Origin: Pseudomonas sp. 31-12
Lineage (GTDB): Bacteria; Pseudomonadota; Gammaproteobacteria; Pseudomonadales; Pseudomonadaceae
Assembly (NCBI RefSeq): GCF_003151075.1
Contig: NZ_CP029482.1
Coordinates: 5,146,001-5,210,000 of the forward strand
Length of the DNA: 64,000 nt
Reading direction: 5' to 3'
Shown: positions 41,401 through 50,610 of the stretch, in pieces
How positions within the stretch are numbered: the stretch's first letter is position 1
How the letters are laid out: each line of letters begins with the position of its first letter
Notes under the pieces: generated by a model
What the model was told of the DNA's origin: nothing
Seen by the model: only the letters and a program-made list of their open reading frames with translations
The model's database searches: none
Made by a program: the position numbers and the translations under genes

Positions 41401-42631
41401 CGACAACCTGCAAGGCTACGTGAAGATCGCCCGGGACCTGACCGGACACAAACGTCAGCATGAAGCGCAGAGCCAGGAGCTGGCCGAAACCCGCAACACC
41501 AATTACCTCAAGGATGAGTTCTTCGCGGTCATGTCCCACGAGCTCAAGCATCCGCTGAACCTGATCCAGCTCAACGCGGAATTGCTGCGACGCCTGCCGG
41601 TGACCAAATCCCTGGCGCCCGCCGCCAAGGCCGTGAACACGATCTGCGATGCGGTCAACAGCCAGGCGCGGATCATCGATGACCTGCTGGATGTCGCCCG
41701 GGTCCGTACCGGCAAGCTCAAGCTGCAACCGGTAGCCGTCGACCTGGTCAGCGTGCTGCGGGACATCCACACCGTGGTCCTCAACGAGCAGCACGAAACC
41801 ACGGTCGAGTTGATCGTGCCTTCGCAGCCCTTGATGGTCCGTGCCGACCCGACGCGCCTGGAACAGATCATCTGGAACCTGGTGAACAACGCACTGAAAT
41901 TTACCCCGCCCACCGGGCACGTGCAGTTGATCGCCAGCCAGGCCGGGAACAAGGTGCGCCTTGACGTCAAAGACGACGGCGCCGGCATCTCTGCCGAGAA
42001 TCTTGAGCACGTGTTCGACCTGTTTGGGCAGGCCGAAAAGCAACATGCCACGCACAATCGTGAAGGGCTGGGGATTGGCCTTTCGCTGGTTCGTCAATTG
42101 ACCGAGGCACAACGAGGCACGGTTGAGGTGACCTCACCCGGATTGGGTGCCGGTTGTACGTTCAGCGTCTATTTGCCGCTGGCCAAAACCAATGGTGAAG
42201 CTCAAGCCGCCACCCCTGTTGAAGAAGCGGCCGGAAGGTTGAGCGGTTTGACCATCCTGCTGGTCGACGACTCGGCCGACGTGCTGGAAACCTTGAAAAT
42301 GCTGCTGGAAATGGAAGACGCGCAAGTGATTGCCTTCGACCGCCCGGTAGCCGCTCTGGACGCAGCAAAAAGCACGCACTTCGACCTGATCATTTCGGAC
42401 CTGGGCATGCCGGTCATGAACGGTCACGAGCTGATGAGCGCATTACGCCAGTTGCCGTTGCTCAAGGATGTGCCGGCCATTGCGCTGACGGGCTACGGTG
42501 CCAACAGTGACATTCAGAAATCCCGGCAATCGGGCTTTGACCAGCACATTGGCAAACCGGTGTCTTACGATAACCTGATTGAAACCATCGAGGCGTTGCG
42601 ACGCTCTTCGAGCTTACCGATCGGCAAATGA
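38483..42631 (+). CDS. CheB-CheR-PAS-histidine kinase-REC hybrid
   Basis: 1382 residues. In order: CheB methylesterase (about 20-210; triad Ser in GASAGG, His in LHLSPDH, Asp in GSGSDGA), CheR methyltransferase (about 230-500; WSAGCSTGEEAYS near 341, VCRNLLIYLD), a PAS-like segment, a long coiled coil (about 667-753, ELKASNEEMQAINEELRSA), two PAS domains, HisKA with His in SHELKHPLN (about 1018), ATPase (DDGAGIS, GLGIGLSLV) and a C-terminal receiver with Asp in IISDLGMP (about 1305). All catalytic residues are present. Such hybrids are not part of flagellar chemotaxis proper. Divergent from the REC-TPR gene, so the three may form one pathway (inference). Confidence 0.92.
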   Translation: MTTTPPTSTNPERKALSPSTLDFPVVGIGASAGGLQAIKLFFENMPHDNGMAFVIILHLSPDHQSIADKIIQESTRMPVLQVTETVAIEKNHVYVISPAQRLTMNDGMLEVSSNDPREGRHASIDLFFRDLAEVHRERAFCLVLSGSGSDGAVGLSRIKEHGGITVAQTPEDAEFDGMPRAAIETGNVDLVLPVVEMPQKLLELWQNSQEISLPTANDPELQTFASVSERDAILAEQMLHDILIQLRTGTGHDFKHYKRATVLRRIERRMQVTAQPDLGAYFRYLQNNPEETKSLLGDMLIGVTNFFRDREAFEALERDVLPQLVSAAVSAQPEKEEIRVWSAGCSTGEEAYSLAMLLNDQLQLDASKASLQLFATDIDERAISIGRAGLYPQAIVTDVPPTRLRHYFVKEDDHYRIRKEIREKVLFAKHSLLSDPPFSQIDLIVCRNLLIYLDREVQREILQMFHFALRPGGFLFLGSSESADACHELFAPVDKRNRIFRAKTGTANSRRTPTMPRGGYVRTNISREAPQSAVQRKLSFADIHQRALECAAPPSMIVDANADILHMSESAGRFLRHVGGELSRNLLTLILPELRLEIRTTLFQVQQSGLVVKSRAVPISRDNRRYKVDLMAQPYKDEESDGEFVLVIFEEAEVDPSEQAATTLLQTESRVLSNLERELQRTKLHLQDTIEQSEVSSEELKASNEEMQAINEELRSATEELETSKEELQAINEELLTVNYELKTKVEETDKINDYLTNLIASTDIATVFVDRNMRIKWFTPRATDIFSMLPVDTGRSLLDITHRLHYDDLAGDAALVFESLNMIEREVSSTDNRWYIARLLPYRSSEDHIDGTVLTFIDITKRRAAEEELRLGEERMRLVAESTRDYAIITLDEKGVITSWNKGAELIFGHSKTEAEGAYYDFIFSPEDRAAGVPENELLAVRTHGRNDDERWHMRKDGSRFFCSGEVTLLSGDNLQGYVKIARDLTGHKRQHEAQSQELAETRNTNYLKDEFFAVMSHELKHPLNLIQLNAELLRRLPVTKSLAPAAKAVNTICDAVNSQARIIDDLLDVARVRTGKLKLQPVAVDLVSVLRDIHTVVLNEQHETTVELIVPSQPLMVRADPTRLEQIIWNLVNNALKFTPPTGHVQLIASQAGNKVRLDVKDDGAGISAENLEHVFDLFGQAEKQHATHNREGLGIGLSLVRQLTEAQRGTVEVTSPGLGAGCTFSVYLPLAKTNGEAQAATPVEEAAGRLSGLTILLVDDSADVLETLKMLLEMEDAQVIAFDRPVAALDAAKSTHFDLIISDLGMPVMNGHELMSALRQLPLLKDVPAIALTGYGANSDIQKSRQSGFDQHIGKPVSYDNLIETIEALRRSSSLPIGK

Positions 42632-42632
42632 G

Positions 42633-43172
42633 TCAGCGCAAATAGGCGCGCTGCACGCTGATGCGGCGGTCAATCGCCTGGCGCAGTCGCTCCTTGTGGT
42701 CCGCCCAGACCGTTGGATCGACTTTGGTGGCGCGCATCAGTTCGAGCATCGCGGCTTTGGCAGCCAGGTATTCCGACCAGGCGTCTTCGGAGCGGATTTT
42801 CAAACGCTCACGCTCGGTCATTTCCATGCGCCGCAAGGCCAATGTCGGCTCATCGGTGATCACCGTGCCTAGCGTCAACTGCACCCGGTGCGGCGCGACA
42901 AACGCCTGAGTGTCTGCTACCAGCTCCCTCGCCCGCTGAGCGCCCCACTTCAGCGCGATGCAGTAATATTCCTCCGCGCCCCGGTTGTGAAACTCCTCGC
43001 AAATTGCCCAGCCACTGTCGGCATAGATGCCGATAAAAACCTGAGTCATGCCCTCTTGGCCAACCCGCGCCTGAACCTCGACCTGCACACCATCGCTGAG
43101 GACTTCTTCATGAATGTGGTGAGGTAGCCGGGTGTTGGTCCATAACCAGAAATGTGCGCCTCTGTGTCGCAT
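42633..43172 (-). CDS. Conserved hypothetical protein
   Basis: 179 residues from the ATG at 43172, with GAGGGGG 8 bp upstream. The N-terminal half is beta-rich (GVQVEVQARVGQEGMTQVF, IGIYADSGW); the C-terminal half is helical (MTERERLKIRSEDAWSEYLA). No known motif is recognised. A shorter start at 43049 is possible. It converges with the CheB-CheR hybrid and is the last gene before the integrated element. Confidence 0.75.
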   Translation of the reverse strand: MRHRGAHFWLWTNTRLPHHIHEEVLSDGVQVEVQARVGQEGMTQVFIGIYADSGWAICEEFHNRGAEEYYCIALKWGAQRARELVADTQAFVAPHRVQLTLGTVITDEPTLALRRMEMTERERLKIRSEDAWSEYLAAKAAMLELMRATKVDPTVWADHKERLRQAIDRRISVQRAYLR

Positions 43173-43252
43173 TGCTTCGCCCCCTCAGTGGTAGGAGGAG
43201 TAAGGCACAGCAATGACGGACTTGCCATGTAGATCGTCGGTTGAACGGGCAC

Positions 43253-43288
43253 AAAAAAGCCCCGCGGGAGGATTTCTCCGGCGGGGCT
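43253..43288 (-). terminator. Native terminator of the interrupted tRNA-Arg gene
   Basis: On the minus strand AGCCCCGC and GCGGGGCT form a stem, followed by TTTTTT. It lies 30 bp downstream of the CCA end of the tRNA remnant and shows that the tRNA 3' flank here is original chromosome. Confidence 0.82.
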
Positions 43289-43317
43289 GTTTCTTACAGC
43301 GCGAGGCTGAAATCAGA

Positions 43318-43362
43318 TGGTGTCCCAGGGCAGGTTCGAACTGCCAACCTTCCCCTTAGGAG
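43318..43362 (-). pseudogene. Truncated 3' half of tRNA-Arg(CCU): attachment site of the integrated element
   Basis: Reading the minus strand: anticodon loop CTCCTAA (anticodon CCU), stem GGGGA, variable AGGTT, T-arm GGCAG-TTCGAAC-CTGCC, acceptor strand CTGGGAC, discriminator A and encoded CCA (43318-43320). The 5' half is absent: the acceptor partner GTCCCAG and the D-arm are not found, and the 5' anticodon strand no longer pairs. This is the direct-repeat copy left when an element enters a tRNA 3' end; the rebuilt intact tRNA should lie beyond the right edge. Confidence 0.85.
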
Positions 43363-43516
43363 GCATATGCTTTGGTGAGTCAGCTCGATTCTGAACGCGT
43401 CCTAAATTGTCACAGCACACTGTTTTTAAAGGGGCGACCTATTCTGCTTGTGTCTTGAGGTTTCACCTTGTAGCGTTCTGCATCATGAGAAGTGGGGACC
43501 AAAGTGGGGACTAGAA

Positions 43517-44974
43517 TTGGCCACGAACACTGCCGACAAAAGCGTAAACGATCAGAAACTCAAGGGCATGCTGCCAGATTCCAAGCTGACGGAAAGTTTG
43601 CCTGGCCGTTCCCGAGGTAGCCTTTTGTTCAAGCGCAGCCAAAGTGGCGCGATCAGCGCCTACTTCCGCTATCGACTCAACGCAAAGGACACGATGATCT
43701 CTCTGGGTCAATATCGCTTGAGCGCCAGAGCGCCGGGACTGGCGCTGTCTGAGCTACGCGACAAAGCGGCAGAGATGGCATTGATTGCTTCCGAGCACGG
43801 CGACGTAAAGGTGTACCTGGCGATCAAAGCCGCCGCAGAGAAAACACAACGACAAGCTGTAGTGCTCGCGCAGCAGCTTGCGACCCGACAAGGTAGCTTC
43901 GAAGAACTACTAAATGCATATGTCAAAGATCTGACCGCTCGCGGCAAGGTTAAGGCAAAAGAAGTCGAGCGCCTATTTCAGACACACGTGATTCAGCACC
44001 ACCCAGATCTGATGGCGCATCCAGCAAAGTCCATCAGCGGCGAAGACATTCATTTAGTGATGAGCGCGCTGCTCGCTCGCAAGCCAAAAGGTCGTGGTAT
44101 CGGGAACAAAGCGAAAACGGCAAATACTGACATGCGATCAACAGCTGCCAGCGTCCACCGATATCTAAAGGCTGCATTCAGCTATGGCGGCAAGGCACAC
44201 CTTTCCTTGGATCGAGATGTAAGTGATTCGAAAGTTTTCGACATCGGGGTCAATCCAGCTACCAAGGTCCCTACCCTTGCTAATACACGCGGCGGTCAGA
44301 CTGAATCCCTGACGCCAGAAGAGTTTGGTGAGCTTTTACGTCACTTGGATACCCTGCCTCCCCGAGAGATGGCGATCTGCAAAGGTTTAATCTACCTGGG
44401 CGGCCAACGAATGGAGCAACTGCTCCGTGTGACCTGGGAGGATACGTCCGATGACCTTCTGCACCTTACCGACGGAAAAGGTCAAAAGACTCAAGCATGG
44501 GATCACCTGCTACCCCTGACCGCCAGGATTAAACAAATCCTGACGCCTTTGTTTGAGAGCAAGATTGGGCCTGGCCCGTTTTGTATTGGCCGGCGCTGTA
44601 TTCGTCCGGATACAGCGGGCAAGCGATTCAGTGATGCTGGAAAAGCTTTGAGTGGCTCCGGTAAAACGCGATATTTCAGTTACGCGAACGTCCGGGTAAG
44701 TGCTGAAACGCTGATGGCTGCACTTGGAATTACAAAGGAAATCCGTAGCTGGCTGTTATCTCACGGACGCAACGATGTGCAATCGATTCACTACGATCGA
44801 TACAGCTATCTACCAGAGAAAAAGGCTGCTCTGGAGTTATGGGGTAGATACCTAGACTGTTTGTATGCGGAGAAAGAGTGGGATCAAGGCAAGGTTATTT
44901 TGCTCAGCCGAAAGCGGCCTCAGGAGATCACAAAAGCTGACGCCGTGATTCGACTTGACCAACAGGAGCCGTAG
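43517..44974 (+). CDS. Tyrosine-type site-specific integrase
   Basis: 485 residues from the TTG at 43517 (after GGGGACTAGAA); the frame is open to a TTG at 43448, so the start is uncertain. An N-terminal DNA-binding arm precedes a SAM-like core domain (about 120-230). Catalytic pieces: Arg in LGGQRMEQLLRVTW, a YANVR box where His is replaced by Tyr, LLSHGRND, and the nucleophile region HYDRYSYLPEKKAALELW. It is the likely enzyme for integration at tRNA-Arg(CCU). AT-richer than the core genes. Confidence 0.87.
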   Translation: MATNTADKSVNDQKLKGMLPDSKLTESLPGRSRGSLLFKRSQSGAISAYFRYRLNAKDTMISLGQYRLSARAPGLALSELRDKAAEMALIASEHGDVKVYLAIKAAAEKTQRQAVVLAQQLATRQGSFEELLNAYVKDLTARGKVKAKEVERLFQTHVIQHHPDLMAHPAKSISGEDIHLVMSALLARKPKGRGIGNKAKTANTDMRSTAASVHRYLKAAFSYGGKAHLSLDRDVSDSKVFDIGVNPATKVPTLANTRGGQTESLTPEEFGELLRHLDTLPPREMAICKGLIYLGGQRMEQLLRVTWEDTSDDLLHLTDGKGQKTQAWDHLLPLTARIKQILTPLFESKIGPGPFCIGRRCIRPDTAGKRFSDAGKALSGSGKTRYFSYANVRVSAETLMAALGITKEIRSWLLSHGRNDVQSIHYDRYSYLPEKKAALELWGRYLDCLYAEKEWDQGKVILLSRKRPQEITKADAVIRLDQQEP

Positions 44975-45104
44975 TGACGACAGACAGAGAGCGGACAATT
45001 GCTGCCAACCACGAAGGGCCGCAATCACAACCCAAAGCTGATGGTGGCGACAGACAGAAATCGGCCAAAAGCAGACGCTCAAAAATGGCAGGTATTGCAA
45101 AATT
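44975..45104. other. Non-coding stretch after the integrase
   Basis: Holds two imperfect direct copies of a CGACAGACAGA...CGG motif (about 44978-44996 and 45048-45066). A 62-codon frame here has no family features and is not called. Confidence 0.4.
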
Positions 45105-45136
45105 GGGGTCGGACCAAAAATCCGTCCCCTTTTTTC
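45105..45136 (+). terminator. Terminator after the integrase region
   Basis: GGGGTCGGA and TCCGTCCCC pair with one mismatch across CCAAAAA, followed by a TTTTTT run. Confidence 0.7.
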
Positions 45137-45159
45137 TTGGGGCTGTCCCGTCCTGCGTC

Positions 45160-45218
45160 TAACCGGGGGCCATTTTTCGCAACAACGCGGCTCGCGATGA
45201 GACGGCAACAGACCCTAG
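45160..45218 (+). repeat. 59-bp inverted repeat, copy A (right-facing)
   Basis: Begins TAACCGGGGGCCATTTTTCG and ends GGCAACAGACCCTAG. Its reverse complement recurs at 47293-47351 with only about five or six differences over 59 bp. Copy A contains the stop codon of the chemoreceptor gene. The two copies bracket that gene exactly. Confidence 0.85.
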
Positions 45219-46870
45219 AGCTGAAAGCGCGAGATGTTCTCTCGCAATGTCACGCTGGTGCGTGCCAGTCCTTCGCTTTCCTGCTGAGCGCTGCGGAAGG
45301 CTGCAGCGGATTGCTCGGCGCTTTCGCTGACGGTCACGATGCCCCGGCTGATCTGCTCGGCAACGGTACTCTGCTGCTCGGCGGCAGCGGCGATTTGGTG
45401 GTTCATGCCGTTGATCCGCTCGATCATGGTTACGATCGTGCTTACCGCGTCACCGGCCTCGGAAACGCCGGACACCGACTGCGCACTGGAGTGCTTGCAG
45501 CGTTGCATATGCTGCGAGGTCTCGTCGGCAATTTTCTGCAGACTGGCGATCAGCCCCTCAATCTCTGAGGTGGCCTTCTGGGTACGCTGTGCCAGGCTGC
45601 GCACCTCGTCGGCTACCACCGCGAAGCCGCGTCCGGCCTCGCCAGCACGGGCAGCCTCGATGGCTGCATTGAGGGCCAGCAGGTTGGTCTGGTCGGCCAC
45701 CGACTTGATCACTTCAAGCACGCCGCCGATATTGCCGGTTTCATTCTTCAGCCGGCCCATGGCCATGTTGGACTGTTCGATTGTCTCGGCCAGCTCGCCG
45801 ATCATGTTGACGGCATCTTTGGCCTTCTGCTGGCTGTACAGGGCCGCGCTATCGGCCTCGCTGGCGGCACTGGCGGCGGATTCGGCATTGCGCGCGACAT
45901 CCTGCACGGTGGCGGCCATTTGGTGAACGGCGGTGACGATCTGCTCGACCTCGCACTGTGCCATGGCCACGCTTTCGGCGTTTCTCAGGCTCGATTGGCT
46001 AAGCTCCTGGCTGGATTCGGCCACGGTCTGTGAGGACAGGTTTATGCCCTTGGTCATGTCCCGTAGGTTCTCCTGCATGCTTAGCAGGGCGGCCATTATG
46101 CTGGCTTGTGGTGGCTCAATCGTGCGCTCGATAGCGCGCAAATCGCCCTGGGCAACGCGTTGGGCGAGCTGGTTGAGTTCACTCGGTTCGGCACCCAGCG
46201 CGCGCAGCAGGTTGCGGCTGATGACGTAGCCCAGTACCGCTGCTAGTAAGACGGCCAGCGCAGTAATGGCGAGCAGCAGGTTGCGTTGTGACAGATAGTT
46301 TGCGTCATTTTCGCTGACCTGCAGGTCTGCCTTCTGGTTGGTGTAGCGCAGGTATTCGCCAATTGCCTGGGTCAGCTCGGCCAGTAATGGTGTGCACTGC
46401 TCGCTGACCATGCGCAGGGCCTCGTCGTTTTCACCCTTGAACAGGTGTTCGGCAATGGTTTGCGCTACCGGTTTGTAGCGGCTCTCGACCTGCTCGATGG
46501 TTGAGAACAGTTCACGTGCTTTGGGCGACACATCATCATGGTTATCAATTGCCTGGCGTAGGGCGGCGAGGCTGCTGGCCACCATTTGTTCGTTGACGGC
46601 AATCGCGCCCCGCTGCTGTCCTCTCGCGGTGACATTGCTGTTCAAGGCGATGTTACGCAGGGCAATCGCGCGCTGGGCGGCGGCGTCGTTCAGTGTGTTG
46701 GCCAGGCGGGTGCGTGCATCAACGCCATTAACGTAGAGAAAAAAGTCCTTATTGCTGTTAGCCAGGGCGTACAGCGAGATAGCGGCGATCAGCAACATAA
46801 ACGCTAGCAGGCTGGCATAGCCGGCATAGAGACTGCTCCGTGTAGAGAGCCGGGGAGTGTGCGATGGCAT
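45215..46870 (-). CDS. Transmembrane methyl-accepting chemotaxis protein
   Basis: 551 residues from the ATG at 46870 (an in-frame TTG 27 bp upstream is weaker). Span 1 about residues 13-36; periplasmic four-helix-bundle sensor (about 37-190); span 2 about 195-215; HAMP; then the signalling hairpin with tip [20 protein letters not shown] (about 365-384) and [17 protein letters not shown]. The ligand is unknown and there is no C-terminal CheR-binding pentapeptide. The gene sits between 59-bp inverted repeats, 6 kb from the chemosensory operon. It may feed that pathway or the host's own. Confidence 0.92.
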   Translation of the reverse strand: MPSHTPRLSTRSSLYAGYASLLAFMLLIAAISLYALANSNKDFFLYVNGVDARTRLANTLNDAAAQRAIALRNIALNSNVTARGQQRGAIAVNEQMVASSLAALRQAIDNHDDVSPKARELFSTIEQVESRYKPVAQTIAEHLFKGENDEALRMVSEQCTPLLAELTQAIGEYLRYTNQKADLQVSENDANYLSQRNLLLAITALAVLLAAVLGYVISRNLLRALGAEPSELNQLAQRVAQGDLRAIERTIEPPQASIMAALLSMQENLRDMTKGINLSSQTVAESSQELSQSSLRNAESVAMAQCEVEQIVTAVHQMAATVQDVARNAESAASAASEADSAALYSQQKAKDAVNMIGELAETIEQSNMAMGRLKNETGNIGGVLEVIKSVADQTNLLALNAAIEAARAGEAGRGFAVVADEVRSLAQRTQKATSEIEGLIASLQKIADETSQHMQRCKHSSAQSVSGVSEAGDAVSTIVTMIERINGMNHQIAAAAEQQSTVAEQISRGIVTVSESAEQSAAAFRSAQQESEGLARTSVTLRENISRFQL

Positions 46871-47292
46871 GATGTACCTGCGTAATGGGAGGAGCAATTT
46901 AGGGACACCTGCAAGGGTATGTATTCGCCCTTAGTCCGCATCCTGCGCAGGTATTCTTTTGTTCGACGGCAACGAGTAGCGGCGTTATTTCCTGGCTAGT
47001 TTGAACTTGTACAAATGTTGATACTTGTACAAGTCTTGTACAGCTATATTGGTATGATGTCGTCATGACATCATTCAATCCCGATGAACGGTCAGTAACC
47101 TCCGGTTTCTGGCAGGCGCGAGAAATAGAGGTCTGGCTATCGGGCTGACTACTGTTTGGCGGCGATACAGCCCAAGACCATCTTTGGGCCAATAGAATCC
47201 TGCGAGCGCTGTAAAAATGCGTAGCGCTATTTCTGTACAGGTATTTTGTATGGGGGGGAGCTAGGGCGCGCTAATTGTGAGCATGCGCTGCG
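46871..47292. promoter_or_regulatory. Upstream region of the chemoreceptor with operator-like repeats
   Basis: No gene is seen. TTGTACA occurs three times (47006-47012, 47024-47030, 47035-47041); the middle copy is the 12-bp palindrome ACTTGTACAAGT. Further on, ATGATGTC (47054-47061) and GACATCAT (47067-47074) form an inverted repeat with a 5-bp spacer. These look like binding sites for one or two dimeric regulators; which promoter they serve is unclear. Confidence 0.5.
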
Positions 47293-47351
47293 CTAGGGGC
47301 TGTTGCCGTTTCATCGCGAGCCGCGTTGCTGCGAGAAATGGCTCCCGGTTA
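47293..47351 (-). repeat. 59-bp inverted repeat, copy B (left-facing)
   Basis: Reverse-complement partner of 45160-45218. It lies immediately before the zinc-ribbon-like leader of the IS1182 transposase frame. Outside both copies similarity stops, and no clear target-site duplication is visible. Confidence 0.85.
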
Positions 47352-47473
47352 TGCGGGGCGAGTTCATTCTCGGATCTCCATGCGAGATGGCGGGGCAGGT
47401 TTGCCCAACGTGCGGCGAGGGGGTTATGCAAATGGCGAGCGATGGCGTTGACTGCCCCACTTGCGGGACATTC

Positions 47474-48400
47474 ATGCCGGCGCAAGTGACGTTGCTGCCG
47501 GAGTGTCTGGACGATTACGTAGCCGAAGAAAATCCAGTGCGCGTGGTTGACGTTTTTGTCGATGAACTCGACCTGGAGGCGCTTGGTTCTGAGGGCGTCG
47601 ATCCTGCCGCAACGGGTCGTCCGGCCTACCACCCAGCGGTGTTGCTGAAGATCTATATCTACGGCTACCTCAATCGGATTCAGTCCAGCCGTCGGCTTGA
47701 GCGTGAGGCCGAGCGCAACGTCGAGTTGATGTGGTTAACGGGGCGTTTGGCCCCGGACTTCAAAACCATTGCCGACTTTCGCAAGGACAACGGCAAAGCC
47801 ATTCGCAGCGTATGCCGCCAGTTCGTAGTTCTTTGCCGCAACCTCAATCTCTTCTCCCAATCGATCATCGCCATCGACGGCAGCAAATTCAAAGCCGTCA
47901 ATAATCGCGACCGCAACTTCACTCAGGGCAAGGTGAAGGCACGCACGCAGCAGATCGAGCAGAGCATTGATCGATATCTGGCGGCGATGGATTCGGCGGA
48001 TCGGGCAACGCCCGAAGTGGCCGAGGCCAAAGCAGAGCGGCTTAAAGAAAAGATAGAAACACTGAAAAAGCAGATGCAGAAACTCAAGGACATCGAGGCG
48101 CAGCTCCACGAAAGTCCAGACCAGCAGATCTCCCTCACAGACCCAGATGCACGCTCAATGGCTACGAGCGGCCGAGGCACCGGAACGGTTGGCTACAATG
48201 TACAAACAGCTGTCGACGACAAACACCATCTGATCGTTGCCCATGAGGTGACCAACGTTGGTAATGATCGTGGGCAACTGAGCAATATGGCGAGCCAGGC
48301 GCGTGAAGAAATCGAGGCTGAATCGCTAACGGTGGTGGCCGACCGAGGCTATTACAAAGGTCTGGAAATCCTTGCTTGCGAGCAAGCCGGCATCACTACC
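47474..48400 (+). pseudogene. IS1182-family transposase, 3'-truncated
   Basis: Homology runs from MPAQVTLLPECLDDYV through NPVRVVDVFVDELDL, STGRPAYHP-like and LMWLTGRL...DFKTIADFRKDNG, IDGSKFKAVNNRDRNFT, MATSGRGTGTVGYNVQTAVD and ends at ILACEQAGITT. The C-terminal third (with the last catalytic acid) is missing and is replaced by unrelated sequence and IS110 debris. The frame is open 171 bp upstream of this start, through two CPTCG motifs of uncertain origin. Non-functional. Confidence 0.85.
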
Positions 48401-48489
48401 TGCCTGGTTAGGTCTCGTAACTCGTTAGCATTCCAGCGTTGGAAGGCTAACGTTACTAGGCGTCAGCAAGCGAGAAGACTCGAGTTTGC

Positions 48490-48785
48490 GAACCTTTTGC
48501 GCTGGGACTGACACCGAAGCAACACAGTTCTGGTGGTAAGGATCGATTGCTCGGTATCAGCAAGCGCGGTGATGCATATCTGCGAACATTATTGGTGCAT
48601 GGACACGCTCGGCGCTACGCACAGCCAAATCTAAAGAGGATCGACTCAGCCAGTGGACCGTTCGTTTAGACGAGCGATCGCATCCCAATGTGGCCGGTAT
48701 TGCGCTGGCCAACAAAACTGCATGCATGGCTTGGGCGATGCTGCGTCACGGCAATGATTACCAACCGGATCAGGCAGCGGCCTAA
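48490..48785 (+). mobile_element. IS110-family transposase remnant (C-terminal end)
   Basis: Reads LGLTPKQHSSGGKDRLLGIS, KRGDAYLRTLLVHG, then after a one-base loss near 48604 continues RSALRTAKSKEDRLSQWTVR and ends ANKTACMAWAMLRHGNDY...AAA-stop at 48785. This is the conserved C-terminal domain of IS110/IS116/IS902 transposases. The N-terminal DEDD domain is missing. The downstream 250 bp may be the IS 3' end. Confidence 0.8.
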
Positions 48786-49696
<911 letters not shown>

Positions 49697-49728
49697 CCTT
49701 CGCCCGCCATCGCTTTGTCCTTTAAATA

Positions 49729-50520
49729 ATGAGTAGCGTTGTGGCAAAAAAAACAACCCAGGTTATAGCTGTATCCAACCGCAAAGGCGGTGCTGGTAAA
49801 ACGACAGTCGCGGTCAACCTGGCTGCAGAGCTTGCCGCGCTTGGAAAACACGTGTTGCTGATCGACCTTGACTCACAAGGCCATTGCGCTGTGGGGCTTG
49901 GACTGAGACATGTGGCCGGTGATGCCAGCGTGCATGACTTATTTCGTGGTCAGCCACGCGGGGTGCTCGACAGTATAAAAAACACGCAAGTAGAGCGTCT
50001 TGATATCGCACCGGCTGATCAGATGTTCGATCATGGTGGCGCCTCCCAAGACCATGCCAGTCTGGCAAGGGCGCTAGACGATGAAGACCTTAGGTCGCGT
50101 TACGAATATATTATTATTGATACGCCGCCATCATTAGACAGCTTACTGCTCAATGCATTGACTGCCGCAGACTGGGTATTGATTCCCTACATTCCCCAAG
50201 CGCTTTCGCTAGAAGGGGTTAAGCAGTTGATGCGGGTATTGTTCAAACTGATCTCGGCACAGAGTTCACATCTGCGCATTCTGGGTTTTTTGCCTATACA
50301 AGTTCACGGACAGGTGCGCTCACACCGCAAGGTCACGGGCGAAATCGCCCGTCAATTCGGCAGCCTGCGCCTGCTTGGGGGCATCCGCAGTGATGTGCGT
50401 CTGGCCGAATCGTTCGCAGCTGGCCAGCCCATCCGCCTATTCGGGCCTAAATGCCGTGCCGCCGAAGACTTTGTCGGGCTGGCCCGTCATCTGCTGGACA
50501 TTATGAACAAGGAAGCCTAG
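49729..50520 (+). CDS. ParA/MinD-family ATPase (orphan)
   Basis: 263 residues. Deviant Walker A KGGAGKTT (about 20-27), Walker A' IDLDSQGH, and Walker B IIIDTPPS (about 129-136). No ParB or parS-like repeats follow. ParA proteins near chemotaxis genes (ParC, PpfA) position receptor arrays; here it lies convergent to the chemosensory operon, 90 bp from its end. It could also be a plasmid or island maintenance gene. The first in-frame ATG has a poor ribosome site; GTG at 49741 is an alternative. Confidence 0.85.
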   Translation: MSSVVAKKTTQVIAVSNRKGGAGKTTVAVNLAAELAALGKHVLLIDLDSQGHCAVGLGLRHVAGDASVHDLFRGQPRGVLDSIKNTQVERLDIAPADQMFDHGGASQDHASLARALDDEDLRSRYEYIIIDTPPSLDSLLLNALTAADWVLIPYIPQALSLEGVKQLMRVLFKLISAQSSHLRILGFLPIQVHGQVRSHRKVTGEIARQFGSLRLLGGIRSDVRLAESFAAGQPIRLFGPKCRAAEDFVGLARHLLDIMNKEA

Positions 50521-50610
50521 GTATTGGACAGTATCCGCTGGATGTGGGGTTCATGGAGCGGAGACATTGGACAAGCGTAAGGCTCGATAAGCGCTTCATT
50601 TATTCAGCGT

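Noticed and set aside
43318..43394. A complete tRNA gene
   Set aside because: The 5' acceptor strand, D-arm and 5' anticodon strand are missing; only the 3' half is present, so it is an attachment remnant.
44974..45162. A 62-residue gene after the integrase
   Set aside because: No homology features, GTG start without ribosome site, and it runs through a terminator.
47303..47473. Zinc-ribbon N-terminus (two CPTCG motifs) as part of an intact IS1182 transposase
   Set aside because: IS1182 transposases begin near QVTLLPECLDD; the upstream codons include the 59-bp inverted repeat and look like chance fusion, although the CPTCG pair is noted.
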